Shown here: piece by piece, positions 43,527-51,806 of the stretch
Numbering within the stretch: position 1 is the stretch's first letter
How the letters are laid out: every line of letters starts with the position of its first letter
NCBI GenBank assembly: GCA_944381935.1
Contig: CALWMN010000004.1
Span: 1 to 64,000, forward strand
DNA from: an uncultured Mediterraneibacter sp.
Lineage (GTDB): Bacteria; Bacillota; Clostridia; Lachnospirales; Lachnospiraceae
DNA length: 64,000 nt
Direction: 5' to 3'
The notes under the pieces: model-generated
Told to the model about the DNA's origin: nothing
The model's database searches: none
What the model saw: only the letters and a program-made list of their open reading frames with translations
Translations under genes and position numbers: made by a program

Positions 43527-44987
43527 TTATTTTTCTGCCAGTCTCTTAAGCACATCTTTCAAAAGCATGTAAAACCGCTCGAAAGAATCCAGCGGGAGAT
43601 TTTCCTCCGGCGTGTGCACGTTGTTCAGCGTCGGGCCGACCGCGATCGCGTCCAGCCCCGGAATCGCATCGGAAAACAGTCCGCACTCCAGTCCCGCATG
43701 GAGCGCTTCTACTTTAAGTTCTGCACCGTACAGCTCACGATAGCTCTCTTTAAATACTTCCCGGATCCTGGAATCCTCTTTGAAATCCCATCCCGGATAT
43801 TCTCCACTGTAATCGGCAGTAAAGCCGAATGTGTCGGCAAGGAGCGCGAATCTCGCTTTCGTATCCTCCTGGAGGGAAGCCACGGAAGATCTCGGAGATA
43901 CGACGATTACAAGTTCCTTCTCGCCCGCTCTTACGACTCCCATATTGGACGATACGACTACAAAGCCGTCCATCTTGATGTTCCGTCTGTATACTCCATT
44001 CGGAGCAAGGCGGATCGCGCTGACCAATGCTCTCGCATCTCCATCGCCGAGTGCGGAGACGCTCTGCCCCTCCTCGACTGCCACTTCGCAGGCAAAATCC
44101 GGCTCAAAGGGCGATATCTCCTCTGATAATGTCCCGGCAAGTTCACAGGCAAGTTTCTCTGCTTTCTCAGCCTCCGCTTTCTCCGCGTAGATCAGGGACG
44201 CCTCGCATTCTCTCGTGATAGCGTTCTCCTTTGTCCCCCCTGCAAATGTGACAAGCTTTCCGTCTGTATGTTTCATCAGATGTTCCACCATGCGCGCCAT
44301 CAGGATGTTTGCGTTCTGGCGTTCTTTGTCTATATCCGTACCGGAATGTCCGCCCAGCAGGCCTTTGATCCTGATCTGTACAAGGCTCCCGTCTGCGGGT
44401 CTCCTCTCCACCGGTCTTGCAAGCCGGACTCTTAAGCCTCCCGCACAGCTTATAGTGGCGATGCCCTCCTCCTCTGAGTCCATATTGATCATCGTCCGTG
44501 CAGTGATCCGGGATTTGTCCAGAGCCTGCGCACCGTTTAAGCCCACTTCCTCTTCTGTCGTGAACACGCACTCGACCGGAGGATGTTTGATATCTTCATC
44601 GTCCAGCACCATCATCATAAGCGCGACCGCCACGCCGTTGTCCGCTCCAAGCGTCGTGCCGTTGGCCGAGAGTACGCCGTCCTTAACGACAAGCTCGATA
44701 CCCTCTTTCTCGAAGTCATGGTCCACTCCCGCACGTTTGTCACACACCATATCAATGTGCCCCTGCAGCATGACGGGTGCTTTGTCCTCTGCGCCTTTGC
44801 TTGCGCCTTTTTTGATGATCACATTGTAGCTGTCGTCCTGATACACCCACAACCCTCTGTCCTTTGCGAATTTCACAAGGAAATCGCTGATTCCTTTCTC
44901 GTTGCCCGATCCTCTCGGTATCGCGCATACATCCTCAAAAAAGTGAAATAATTTTTCCGGTTTGTAGCCGGTGATCTTGTATTCCAT
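43527..44987 (-). CDS. pepD: Aminoacyl-histidine dipeptidase (M20 family)
   Basis: This 486-residue metallopeptidase cleaves dipeptides such as carnosine-type aminoacyl-histidines. Zinc-site motifs are MLQGHIDMVCDK near residue 74, TLGADNGVAVAL near 112 and VFTTEEEVGLNGAQAL near 140; KVEALHAGLECGLF and GPTLNNVHTPEENL lie near the end. ATG 44987 follows AGAGGAG. A TATAAT at 45027-45022, with TG in front, is a likely promoter element. It could digest peptides brought in by the OPT protein encoded beyond the terminator. Confidence 0.93.
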   Translation of the reverse strand: MEYKITGYKPEKLFHFFEDVCAIPRGSGNEKGISDFLVKFAKDRGLWVYQDDSYNVIIKKGASKGAEDKAPVMLQGHIDMVCDKRAGVDHDFEKEGIELVVKDGVLSANGTTLGADNGVAVALMMMVLDDEDIKHPPVECVFTTEEEVGLNGAQALDKSRITARTMINMDSEEEGIATISCAGGLRVRLARPVERRPADGSLVQIRIKGLLGGHSGTDIDKERQNANILMARMVEHLMKHTDGKLVTFAGGTKENAITRECEASLIYAEKAEAEKAEKLACELAGTLSEEISPFEPDFACEVAVEEGQSVSALGDGDARALVSAIRLAPNGVYRRNIKMDGFVVVSSNMGVVRAGEKELVIVVSPRSSVASLQEDTKARFALLADTFGFTADYSGEYPGWDFKEDSRIREVFKESYRELYGAELKVEALHAGLECGLFSDAIPGLDAIAVGPTLNNVHTPEENLPLDSFERFYMLLKDVLKRLAEK

Positions 44988-45069
44988 GTCCAACTCCTCT
45001 TTTCTGTTTATTTCCATATCGATTATAACAGATATCGTTCAGCTTTTCACTAATTACATATGCATGGGG

Positions 45070-45729
45070 TTACTCTCTGTCCTTTCCGTTCAATCTCGGA
45101 AGATTCCAGCGATAATATGCCGCTAGCACACGCATGACTATCACTGCCAGCATCCCGGCTGTCATGGCCGTCACTATATCGGTCTGCCTGCTGAGGAATA
45201 CACATGCCATCGCTCCGATGATCGACGCGCATGCATAGATATGGCGGACAAAAATATAAGGCGGCACCCCTGCCATTAGATCCCGCATAAGCCCTCCGCC
45301 CACTCCTGTGATCGTCCCCAGAAATACAAGCAGAAAGGTGTTATCCCCATATCCCTGGCCAATCCCGGTATTGACTCCGACCACTGTAAAAATCCCCAGG
45401 CCGACTGAATCCATAGCCATCATGATCTTGTCATAGATCCCATGAAATTCCTCGTCTGCAGAGATCTTGCGAAAGTATGTCCCCGCAAAGAACAGGCACG
45501 ATGTGACAGCCGCCACGATCACATAGGCCGGACGCTGAAATACAGCAGGCGGGATGACACCCACAATAATATCTCTCGTCATCCCGCCTCCGACTGATGT
45601 CAGCACGCCCAGTACGCACACACCGAAAATATCCATTGATTTGCGGATGCCGACCATAGCTCCCGACGCCGCGAAAGCTATGGTTCCGACTATTTCAAGA
45701 GTAAAGATAATACCTTCCTGTAAATCCAT
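45070..45729 (-). CDS. TRIC-type (UPF0126, YadS-like) cation channel protein
   Basis: This 219-residue membrane protein has seven helices made of two three-helix repeats. Each repeat carries the glycine-rich signature: LTSVGGGMTRDIIVG near residue 43 and ITGVGGGLMRDLMAG near 130. Bacterial relatives form trimeric potassium-permeable channels. It lies 57 bp downstream of the APC permease gene and may be cotranscribed with it. Confidence 0.9.
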   Translation of the reverse strand: MDLQEGIIFTLEIVGTIAFAASGAMVGIRKSMDIFGVCVLGVLTSVGGGMTRDIIVGVIPPAVFQRPAYVIVAAVTSCLFFAGTYFRKISADEEFHGIYDKIMMAMDSVGLGIFTVVGVNTGIGQGYGDNTFLLVFLGTITGVGGGLMRDLMAGVPPYIFVRHIYACASIIGAMACVFLSRQTDIVTAMTAGMLAVIVMRVLAAYYRWNLPRLNGKDRE

Positions 45730-45786
45730 ACTTCATCTTCTCCCCCTTACCGCTTATATTCATTCTGTTACGGAAATGCAAAGGCA

Positions 45787-47085
45787 TTACTCTGCATCGG
45801 TAAACTCATACCCGTGCTTTTCGTTGTATTTCTTGATGATAAAGTAGATTGGCACAATAATTACCAGGGCTCCCAGGCCTATCAAAAGCCTGACAGGATC
45901 TGAGTTGAACAGAAGCCAGAGGCTTACCAGCGTGGCAACGATCGGGATAGTGTATCCAAATGGCACCTTAAACGTCGATTCCATTCCTCTGCGGCGAAAT
46001 ACGATAATGGAAAGACACGTCGGAATGTACTGTGTAAATCTGGAAATCACACTGATCGCGGCAAGCTGGGTGAATGTTCCGGAAAGAGACAGCGGGATCA
46101 CAAGTACTGCCGAGATAATGATCGCGACAACCGGCGTGCCGCGTTTGCTCATCGTCTTCACGATCGGCGGGAGCATCCCCCTCTCTCCCAGCGCCAGACA
46201 TCCGCGGGGGACGAAAATTGAGTTTGCTGCATTGATGCCGCCGATAGAAATCAGTGTTCCGACTGTTACAAGAGTGCCTCCGGCGCTCCCCATAAATGTC
46301 GACATCGCATCTACCACCGGCGTCTCAGTCCCTGAAAGGCTGCTTCCGAGAATACCGATACTCACAAACTGGAGAAGGATATAAATCAGGGATACGCAGC
46401 CAATCGCCACTGCAATCGCGATCGGAAGATTCTTCTTCGGATTGTCCATCTCTTCCGACGCTCCCGCAATCGCCTCAAAACCGGTAAACGCATAAAAAAT
46501 GAGGATGGACGCCTCTGCAAACGTAGCGACAGACAAGTCCTCAGGAACAATAGGCTGGAAATTACTTCCTTTGATAAAGAAGATTCCTGCCGCAATGAAA
46601 ATGATAATCGGGGCAAGCTTTCCAACCGTAGCAATATTATTTACATATTTTGCAACATCAATACCGATATAATTCACAACACTTAATACTACAATCAGTC
46701 CCACAATAATCGCGGCACGCAGCGGTCCCTCCGAGACTTCCGGGAAAATAGCAGCCAGCGCAGTCACAAACCCTACGGCCATCGTCGCCCACGCGATGAG
46801 CTGTACCACATACTTCATAAACCCTACTTCAAAGCCGGCGAAATTGCCAAAAGCTTCTTTCGCATAGATGTAAGCTGCACCGTTCGACCTGAACAGTCCG
46901 GCAGCCTCCGCAAAGCAGAGCGCCAGTGAGCCTGCCAGTAATGTGATAAACAAAAATACAAACAGGCTGCTCGTTCCCATGAGATCATAAGCCTGTCCCG
47001 GCAGAAGGAAGATCCCGGAACCTATGATTGCGTTCATGCCAAGTAAAATAATACTGATAAGACCAAATTTCTTCTTGTTTTTCAT
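45787..47085 (-). CDS. APC-family amino acid permease
   Basis: This 432-residue protein has twelve membrane segments with the APC first-helix motif GMNAIIGSGIFLLPGQAYDL near residue 16 and FAEAAGLFRSNGAAYIYAKE near 60. Later, LIFYAFTGFEAIAGASEEMD (near 198) is the sixth-helix region. It imports an amino acid or amine by symport or exchange. ATG 47085 overlaps the amidotransferase stop (ATGA) and has AGGAGG, so the two are coupled. The substrate could be gamma-glutamyl compounds or a sulphur amino acid, judging from neighbours. Confidence 0.92.
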   Translation of the reverse strand: MKNKKKFGLISIILLGMNAIIGSGIFLLPGQAYDLMGTSSLFVFLFITLLAGSLALCFAEAAGLFRSNGAAYIYAKEAFGNFAGFEVGFMKYVVQLIAWATMAVGFVTALAAIFPEVSEGPLRAAIIVGLIVVLSVVNYIGIDVAKYVNNIATVGKLAPIIIFIAAGIFFIKGSNFQPIVPEDLSVATFAEASILIFYAFTGFEAIAGASEEMDNPKKNLPIAIAVAIGCVSLIYILLQFVSIGILGSSLSGTETPVVDAMSTFMGSAGGTLVTVGTLISIGGINAANSIFVPRGCLALGERGMLPPIVKTMSKRGTPVVAIIISAVLVIPLSLSGTFTQLAAISVISRFTQYIPTCLSIIVFRRRGMESTFKVPFGYTIPIVATLVSLWLLFNSDPVRLLIGLGALVIIVPIYFIIKKYNEKHGYEFTDAE

Positions 47086-47825
47086 ATGTTTCCCTCCTGT
47101 TGTCTGCATTTGTCAGCAAATGCCTGAAACAACTGAATCATCATCTTGTCCCCATGCTGCGCCATCATCTCTGGATGCCACTGAACGCCGCAGATAAAGT
47201 TCCCCTGTGTGCGTTCAATCGCTTCGACCACTCCATCTTCTGCGCTTGCCGTAACCCGGAATCCGGGGGCAACCGCCTTTATACTCTGATGGTGGAAAGA
47301 GTTCACCATGACGTCTTTCCCGAATACATCTCCCAGAAACGACTCCTCCTCCACACAGATCCTGTGGGTTGGGTTGTATCTCGGAGCCTGCTGCATATGC
47401 TGGAGACATTCTTTCATCTGGCAACCTATATCCTGCCAGAGCGTACCTCCAAAAGCCACGTTGACCGCCTGCATCCCTTTGCAGATACCGAATACAGGGA
47501 TAGAAAGTTCATCTCCCGCCTTTATGACAGCCAGAAAGAAGCGGTCCACTTCATTCATCGTAAACCCCTGCTGCGGTTGGGGCTGTTCTCCGTACAGCAG
47601 GGGATCTATGTCCCATCCCCCGGAAAGGACGATACCGTCCAGGCTTTTCACCTGCTCCTTCACATCTGCAAGGTCGGATATAACCGGAAGCATCACGGGG
47701 ATACACCCCGCTTTTTCCACGCTTTCCACATAGTCATTGTTGACATATGCACGGTAGATCCCCGGCATCATCCCAGAATCCATGATCAAAATATTGGCGG
47801 CAATCCCTATCTTTGGTTTCTTCAT
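47082..47825 (-). CDS. Class I glutamine amidotransferase-like hydrolase (PuuD type)
   Basis: This 247-residue enzyme resembles gamma-glutamyl-GABA hydrolases. The catalytic triad is visible: Cys in VFGICKGMQAVNVAFGG near residue 115, and His plus Glu in GVQWHPEMMA near 225. DGIVLSGGWDIDPLLYGEQP near 78 supplies the oxyanion region. ATG 47825 follows AAGGAGGG. Its place between a UPF0597 enzyme and an amino acid permease suggests cleavage of a gamma-glutamyl amide taken up by the permease; the exact substrate is unknown. Confidence 0.9.
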   Translation of the reverse strand: MKKPKIGIAANILIMDSGMMPGIYRAYVNNDYVESVEKAGCIPVMLPVISDLADVKEQVKSLDGIVLSGGWDIDPLLYGEQPQPQQGFTMNEVDRFFLAVIKAGDELSIPVFGICKGMQAVNVAFGGTLWQDIGCQMKECLQHMQQAPRYNPTHRICVEEESFLGDVFGKDVMVNSFHHQSIKAVAPGFRVTASAEDGVVEAIERTQGNFICGVQWHPEMMAQHGDKMMIQLFQAFADKCRQQEGNI

Positions 47826-47855
47826 TTCACCCTCCTTTTGTTCTTCCATAAACTC

Positions 47856-49127
47856 TTATACCTTTGTTTTTCCTATCATGAGATTCAGTATTTCAATATC
47901 TGTCTGTCTCATCCCCTCCCTTCCCACAATACCGATCGCTTTTACAGTGTCTTCCGCCGAACCCATGACCAGCCCGTCCCCTGCTTCAAAGCAGATTCCT
48001 TTCATGGCCATCTCATGGCCGAGAAAGGCCGCCTGCAGAGCGGAATAAATCTTGGAGGCACAGCTTGGCTTTGCACCGTCGCAGACCATCCCCCCGATAT
48101 TTGCGATCGTATTGACGACCGTATTTTCTATCTGTTCCGCCGTTCCGCCTGCCAGATATGTGACGGCGGCTCCTGATGCAGCCGCCGCGCAGACAACTCC
48201 ACAGTATGCAGACAATGCCCCTATGTAACGCTTCTGGTCCTGCGCGATCAGATTAGACAGGCACAGGGCCCTGTATAGCTGCTCTTCTGTTTTTCCTGTG
48301 GCATACGCATACTCGATGACAGGAAGAGAACAGGTCATCCCCTGGTTGCCCGAACCGGAGTTGATGATTACCGGAAGCGGACAGCCGCTCATCCGGGCGT
48401 CGGAGCCTGCCGCTGTCCGGGCGATCGCCCTCCAACGCACATCACTTCCCTCTTCCCGGGCAATATGCCCGACTCCTGCGCCCCATCGCTTTTTCAGTCC
48501 TTCCTCTGAAATTGCATAATTACATTGTATCTGGCGGTTCAGTATGTCCTTTACATCCTCGATGCGCACTTCATTGGCAAACGTGATAATATCCCGTATA
48601 TTCAGCGAGGATTTATCTGCCCGATCGTCCTGATATGCCTGAGTATCCTCATAGACCACATCCCCATTATACATGATATACGTAATATTCGTATGCTCAT
48701 GTTCCATACGGACAGCAGCCCGGTTCCCGCCGCCCTCTGCCCGGACTTCTATAAACAGGTTGGGCACTCCTTCTTTCAGCGAGCAGGTACAGAACCCGTC
48801 CGCGATCAGTTCCTTCGTACGCACCCTGTGCTCTTCCGTTACATTCTGAAGGACTTCCAGCGCTTTTTCCGCCTCTCCTCCCGTGATTCCGAGAACCACG
48901 GCCGCCTCGATCCCTTTCAGGCCTCCAGAGTTCGGGACCGTCACCCCTTTGACATTTTTAATGATGTTACCGCTGCATAATGCTTCCACCTTCTCCGGAA
49001 ACACCCCCAGCGTTTCTCTGCATTTTGCCGCTGCATAGGCGAGAGCAATCGGTTCCGTACAGCCAAGGGCCGGAACAAGTTCTTTCATCAGAATATGCAG
49101 GTAATCCTGGTATAACTTACGCTCCAT
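47856..49127 (-). CDS. UPF0597 family protein (L-cysteine desulfidase / YhaM-like)
   Basis: This 423-residue protein matches UPF0597 and the serine-dehydratase alpha-like fold. LVPALGCTEPIALAYAAAKC near residue 17 has the first cluster cysteine, CSGNIIKNVKGVTVPNSGG near 51 is a family mark, and GGMVCDGAKPSCASKIYSAL near 345 gives two more cysteines for a likely [4Fe-4S] cluster. Members include cysteine desulfidases giving sulphide, ammonia and pyruvate. It heads the cluster with the amidotransferase and permease; ATG follows AAGGAGGAGGAG. Confidence 0.88.
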   Translation of the reverse strand: MERKLYQDYLHILMKELVPALGCTEPIALAYAAAKCRETLGVFPEKVEALCSGNIIKNVKGVTVPNSGGLKGIEAAVVLGITGGEAEKALEVLQNVTEEHRVRTKELIADGFCTCSLKEGVPNLFIEVRAEGGGNRAAVRMEHEHTNITYIMYNGDVVYEDTQAYQDDRADKSSLNIRDIITFANEVRIEDVKDILNRQIQCNYAISEEGLKKRWGAGVGHIAREEGSDVRWRAIARTAAGSDARMSGCPLPVIINSGSGNQGMTCSLPVIEYAYATGKTEEQLYRALCLSNLIAQDQKRYIGALSAYCGVVCAAAASGAAVTYLAGGTAEQIENTVVNTIANIGGMVCDGAKPSCASKIYSALQAAFLGHEMAMKGICFEAGDGLVMGSAEDTVKAIGIVGREGMRQTDIEILNLMIGKTKV

Positions 49128-49151
49128 CTCCTCCTCCTTTTCTTATGTACT

Positions 49152-49199
49152 GATGGTATTATAAATATTATTACTGATATTATTACAAATAGTATCATC
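49152..49199. promoter_or_regulatory. Candidate GntR operator in the divergent promoter region
   Basis: An outer dyad, GATGGTATTAT (49152-49162) with ATAGTATCATC (49189-49199), matches at 9 of 11 positions. Inside it, ATATTATTAC occurs twice (49165-49174, 49177-49186). It overlaps TATAAT (49163-49158 on the minus strand), the likely -10 of the desulfidase gene, so binding would repress that operon. Confidence 0.55.
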
Positions 49200-49316
49200 A
49201 ATACCGATATATGTCAATTCCCTAATTTCTCTATTTACTTCTTTTTCGGCTTTTAGTATGATTGAAAGATGAAGGAGGAACTGTATGTCTTCAGAAAAAC
49301 ATACAGAAATTGGAAA

Positions 49317-49943
49317 ATGGCCAGAAAAAATCTAAAAGAAATTGTTTATGATTCTATATTGGAAAGTATTTATTCTTCTGAATTTCGTCCAAATGAAATT
49401 ATTACAGAAAGCGGTCTGATCAAAAAATTCGGATTCAGTAAGTCTCCTGTCAGGGAGGCCCTGACCGCCCTTTGTCATGAAGGAGTCCTCCACAATATTC
49501 CCAGATGTGGTTATCAGGTTGTGGCAATGACCACGGAGGATGTGGAGCAGATGATAGAATACCGCAGGATTCTGGAAACCGGCATGCTGCGGATAAACAT
49601 ATCGCACATCACCGGGAAACACCTTAAAAAACTGGAGGAACTGGCCGTTCTGTGCAGTAAGACTACAGAAGATGTCATGGAGCACTGGGTCTATAACGTA
49701 AATTTCCATCTCACCCTTGCATCGGTCAGCAATAACGAATACGTCACCGCCCAGCTTAATAACTGCATGTCCCGGCTCTGGCGTGCATACGCTCAGCTTC
49801 ACTGGAATAAATGGAACCATTACTCGCTGCCCGAGGATATGAAATACCATAAGCAGATTATCGAAGCTCTTAAAAGAAACGATCTGGAGGAAGCTGTTGC
49901 CTGTCTGGAAAAGGATCTGGAGGATTTCGGACACTCCTCCTAG
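49317..49943 (+). CDS. GntR-family (FCD) transcriptional regulator
   Basis: This 208-residue regulator has an N-terminal winged helix (KEIVYDSILESIYSSEFRPN; KKFGFSKSPVREALTALCHE) and an FCD ligand domain (EYRRILETGMLRINISHITG; a likely metal-site histidine in VNFHLTLASVSN; MKYHKQIIEALKRND). It is divergent from the desulfidase operon and probably controls it. The start is uncertain: ATG 49317 has only GGAAA, ATG 49269 has no site, while the strong AAGGAGG serves ATG 49285 in another frame, which stops at 49335. A one-base slip back on the run of six A at 49325-49330 would join that start to the gene frame. Confidence 0.88.
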   Translation: MARKNLKEIVYDSILESIYSSEFRPNEIITESGLIKKFGFSKSPVREALTALCHEGVLHNIPRCGYQVVAMTTEDVEQMIEYRRILETGMLRINISHITGKHLKKLEELAVLCSKTTEDVMEHWVYNVNFHLTLASVSNNEYVTAQLNNCMSRLWRAYAQLHWNKWNHYSLPEDMKYHKQIIEALKRNDLEEAVACLEKDLEDFGHSS

Positions 49944-50003
49944 ATCTGTCTGTCCCGGGAGGATGCGGACAACGGCCAGGTGTGGGCTTTAATGATTTTC
50001 CCC

Positions 50004-50032
50004 TTGACAACGTCATTTCTGTGAACTACAAT
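50004..50032 (+). promoter_or_regulatory. Promoter of the M-box/mgtE transcript
   Basis: TTGACA (50004-50009) and TACAAT (50027-50032) are 17 bp apart, giving a start near 50039 just before the M-box. Confidence 0.85.
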
Positions 50033-50054
50033 GTACACGTACAAAAACAGAATA

Positions 50055-50215
50055 TATCATTCGGTAGGTGAGGTTACCGCAGGGATTGGGAATTTTCCCG
50101 AAGATTGCTGCCGCGAGATTGTGGAGACACAAAGTGATGGTCAGCAGGTCGTGTCGTGAAGGCACAACCTAATGCAATTGATATGCCCTGCGATACTAAA
50201 GCTTGAACGATGCAT
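50055..50215 (+). promoter_or_regulatory. M-box (ykoK) magnesium riboswitch
   Basis: The leader carries M-box landmarks in order: GGTAGGTGAGG (50063-50073), GCTGCCGCGAGA, GGTCAGCAGG (50139-50148) and CTAAAGCTTGAACGA (50196-50210). When magnesium binds, M-box RNAs favour the terminator that follows. The downstream gene encodes a MgtE magnesium transporter, which agrees. Confidence 0.88.
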
Positions 50216-50242
50216 TATTTTTTCAGGAGTTTTATCGGATTG

Positions 50243-50280
50243 AAGCTTCGTCATTGTTCGGGCAGTGACGGAGCTTTTTT
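50243..50280 (+). terminator. Regulated terminator of the M-box leader
   Basis: AGCTTCGTCATTG pairs with CAGTGACGGAGCT (wobble pairs included) and is followed by seven T. It is the expression platform of the magnesium riboswitch. Confidence 0.9.
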
Positions 50281-50379
50281 TGATCCCGGCATAAAAAGGA
50301 GGTGAGGTTATGGACTCTGGCGCCAGTTATCACTTATGCAGTTTAAGAAGGAAAAATATCATAAAGAGAGGGAATCATT

Positions 50380-51711
50380 ATGGACAAAGATATTTTTGTA
50401 AAACTTCTCCAGCAGCGTCAGTACAAAGCTGTGAGGAGTATTCTCGATGTAATGAACGAAGTGGACATAGCCTTGCTTCTCTCGGAACTGGAAGACAAAG
50501 AGCTGGCGATCGCGTTCCGGCTGATCCCAAAAGACAAGGCAGCGGAAGTTTTTTCCAACATGGACAGCACCATGCAGTCCTATCTGGTACAGATTTTCAC
50601 GGAGAAGGAGTTGAAAGAGCTTCTCGACGCCCTGTATATGGACGATACGGTAGATATGCTCGAAGAGCTCCCTGCCAACCTTGTCAGCCGTATTCTCGAC
50701 TCAGTCTCGGCCGCTGACCGGGTCAAGATCAACGAACTGCTGAACTATCCTGCGGACAGCGCAGGCAGCATCATGACAACGGAATATGTGGATCTTAGAA
50801 AAAACATGACTGTAGCGCAGTCTATGGCCCATATCAAGGAAACCGGGATCCACAAGGAGACCATCTATACGTGCTACGTCACGGAGCGCAGGAAACTGAT
50901 CGGCACCGTCTCTGCCAAGGAACTGATGACAGAGGACGACAATATGCGGATCGAGGAACTGATGGAGACAGAACTCATCTCTGTCCGCACGCATACGGAT
51001 AAGGAAGACGTCGCCCGGATCTTCCGCAAATACGACCTGATCGCACTGCCCGTACTGGATGAAGGGGATCTCCTTGTGGGCATCGTCACCTTCGACGATG
51101 CAATGGACGTCATGGTAGAAGAGGCAACGGAAGATATCACGAAGATGGCAGCCATGAGCCCCAGTGAAAAGCCTTATTTTGCCACTTCCGTGTTTGAGCA
51201 GGCACGGCACCGTATACCCTGGCTTTTAGTCCTCATGTTTGCGTCCATCGTCACCGGGACGATCCTGACGAAATATGAAAATGCTTTTTCTGCCATTCCG
51301 CTCCTTGTCGCATTCATCCCCATGCTCATGGACACCGGAGGGAACTGCGGCTCCCAGAGTTCCACCCTGGTCATCCGCGGCCTGGCTTTAAACGAGATCC
51401 AATTTAAAGATTTTTTCAGGGTCGTTTTCAAGGAATTTCGCATTTCCCTGATCGTCGGAGCAGTGCTTGCCATTGCGAACGGCATACGTGTCCTGGTCCA
51501 GTATCAGAACATTGCCCTGGCAGTCGTGATCGCGCTCTCCCTGGTCGGGACTGTGGTCATCTCCAAACTGATCGGCTGCATGCTGCCCATGTTCGCGAGC
51601 AGGATACATCTGGATCCGGCGATCATGGCGTCTCCCCTGATCACGACGCTGGTGGATACTTTTTCTATCCTGATCTATTTCAATATTGCCACACTGCTCT
51701 TCAACCTTTAA
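50380..51711 (+). CDS. mgtE: Magnesium transporter MgtE
   Basis: This 443-residue protein has the cytoplasmic MgtE N-domain (LLQQRQYKAVRSILDVMN; LEELPANLVSRILDSV), two CBS domains (about residues 130-255, with GSIMTTEYVDLRKNMTVAQS and YDLIALPVLDEGDLLVGIVT), and a five-helix membrane domain from about 280, including PMLMDTGGNCGSQSSTLVIR, the ion-pore signature. It imports magnesium and closes at high cytoplasmic magnesium. ATG at 50380 follows AGAGAGGG. An out-of-frame ATG at 50310 with a stronger site overlaps its start. Confidence 0.96.
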   Translation: MDKDIFVKLLQQRQYKAVRSILDVMNEVDIALLLSELEDKELAIAFRLIPKDKAAEVFSNMDSTMQSYLVQIFTEKELKELLDALYMDDTVDMLEELPANLVSRILDSVSAADRVKINELLNYPADSAGSIMTTEYVDLRKNMTVAQSMAHIKETGIHKETIYTCYVTERRKLIGTVSAKELMTEDDNMRIEELMETELISVRTHTDKEDVARIFRKYDLIALPVLDEGDLLVGIVTFDDAMDVMVEEATEDITKMAAMSPSEKPYFATSVFEQARHRIPWLLVLMFASIVTGTILTKYENAFSAIPLLVAFIPMLMDTGGNCGSQSSTLVIRGLALNEIQFKDFFRVVFKEFRISLIVGAVLAIANGIRVLVQYQNIALAVVIALSLVGTVVISKLIGCMLPMFASRIHLDPAIMASPLITTLVDTFSILIYFNIATLLFNL

Positions 51712-51740
51712 ACCCTGATCCCGCAGCTTTCTGACACCAA

Positions 51741-51785
51741 AACCGGCGGGCTGGCTTTTCTCCTGTCCGCCGGTTTTGCCTTTCC
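51741..51785. terminator. Bidirectional terminator between mgtE and nagA
   Basis: AACCGGCGG (51741-51749) pairs with CCGCCGGTT (51767-51775), followed by TTTGCCTTT on plus and by TTTTGG on minus. It lies between convergent genes. Confidence 0.88.
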
Positions 51786-51806
51786 GGCCGGCTCCCCTGG
51801 CCGCTC

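Noticed and set aside
50310-50717. The 135-codon frame overlapping mgtE as a protein gene
   Set aside because: It lies mostly in an alternative frame of mgtE and has no domain; only its strong start is notable, and that is reported as a finding.
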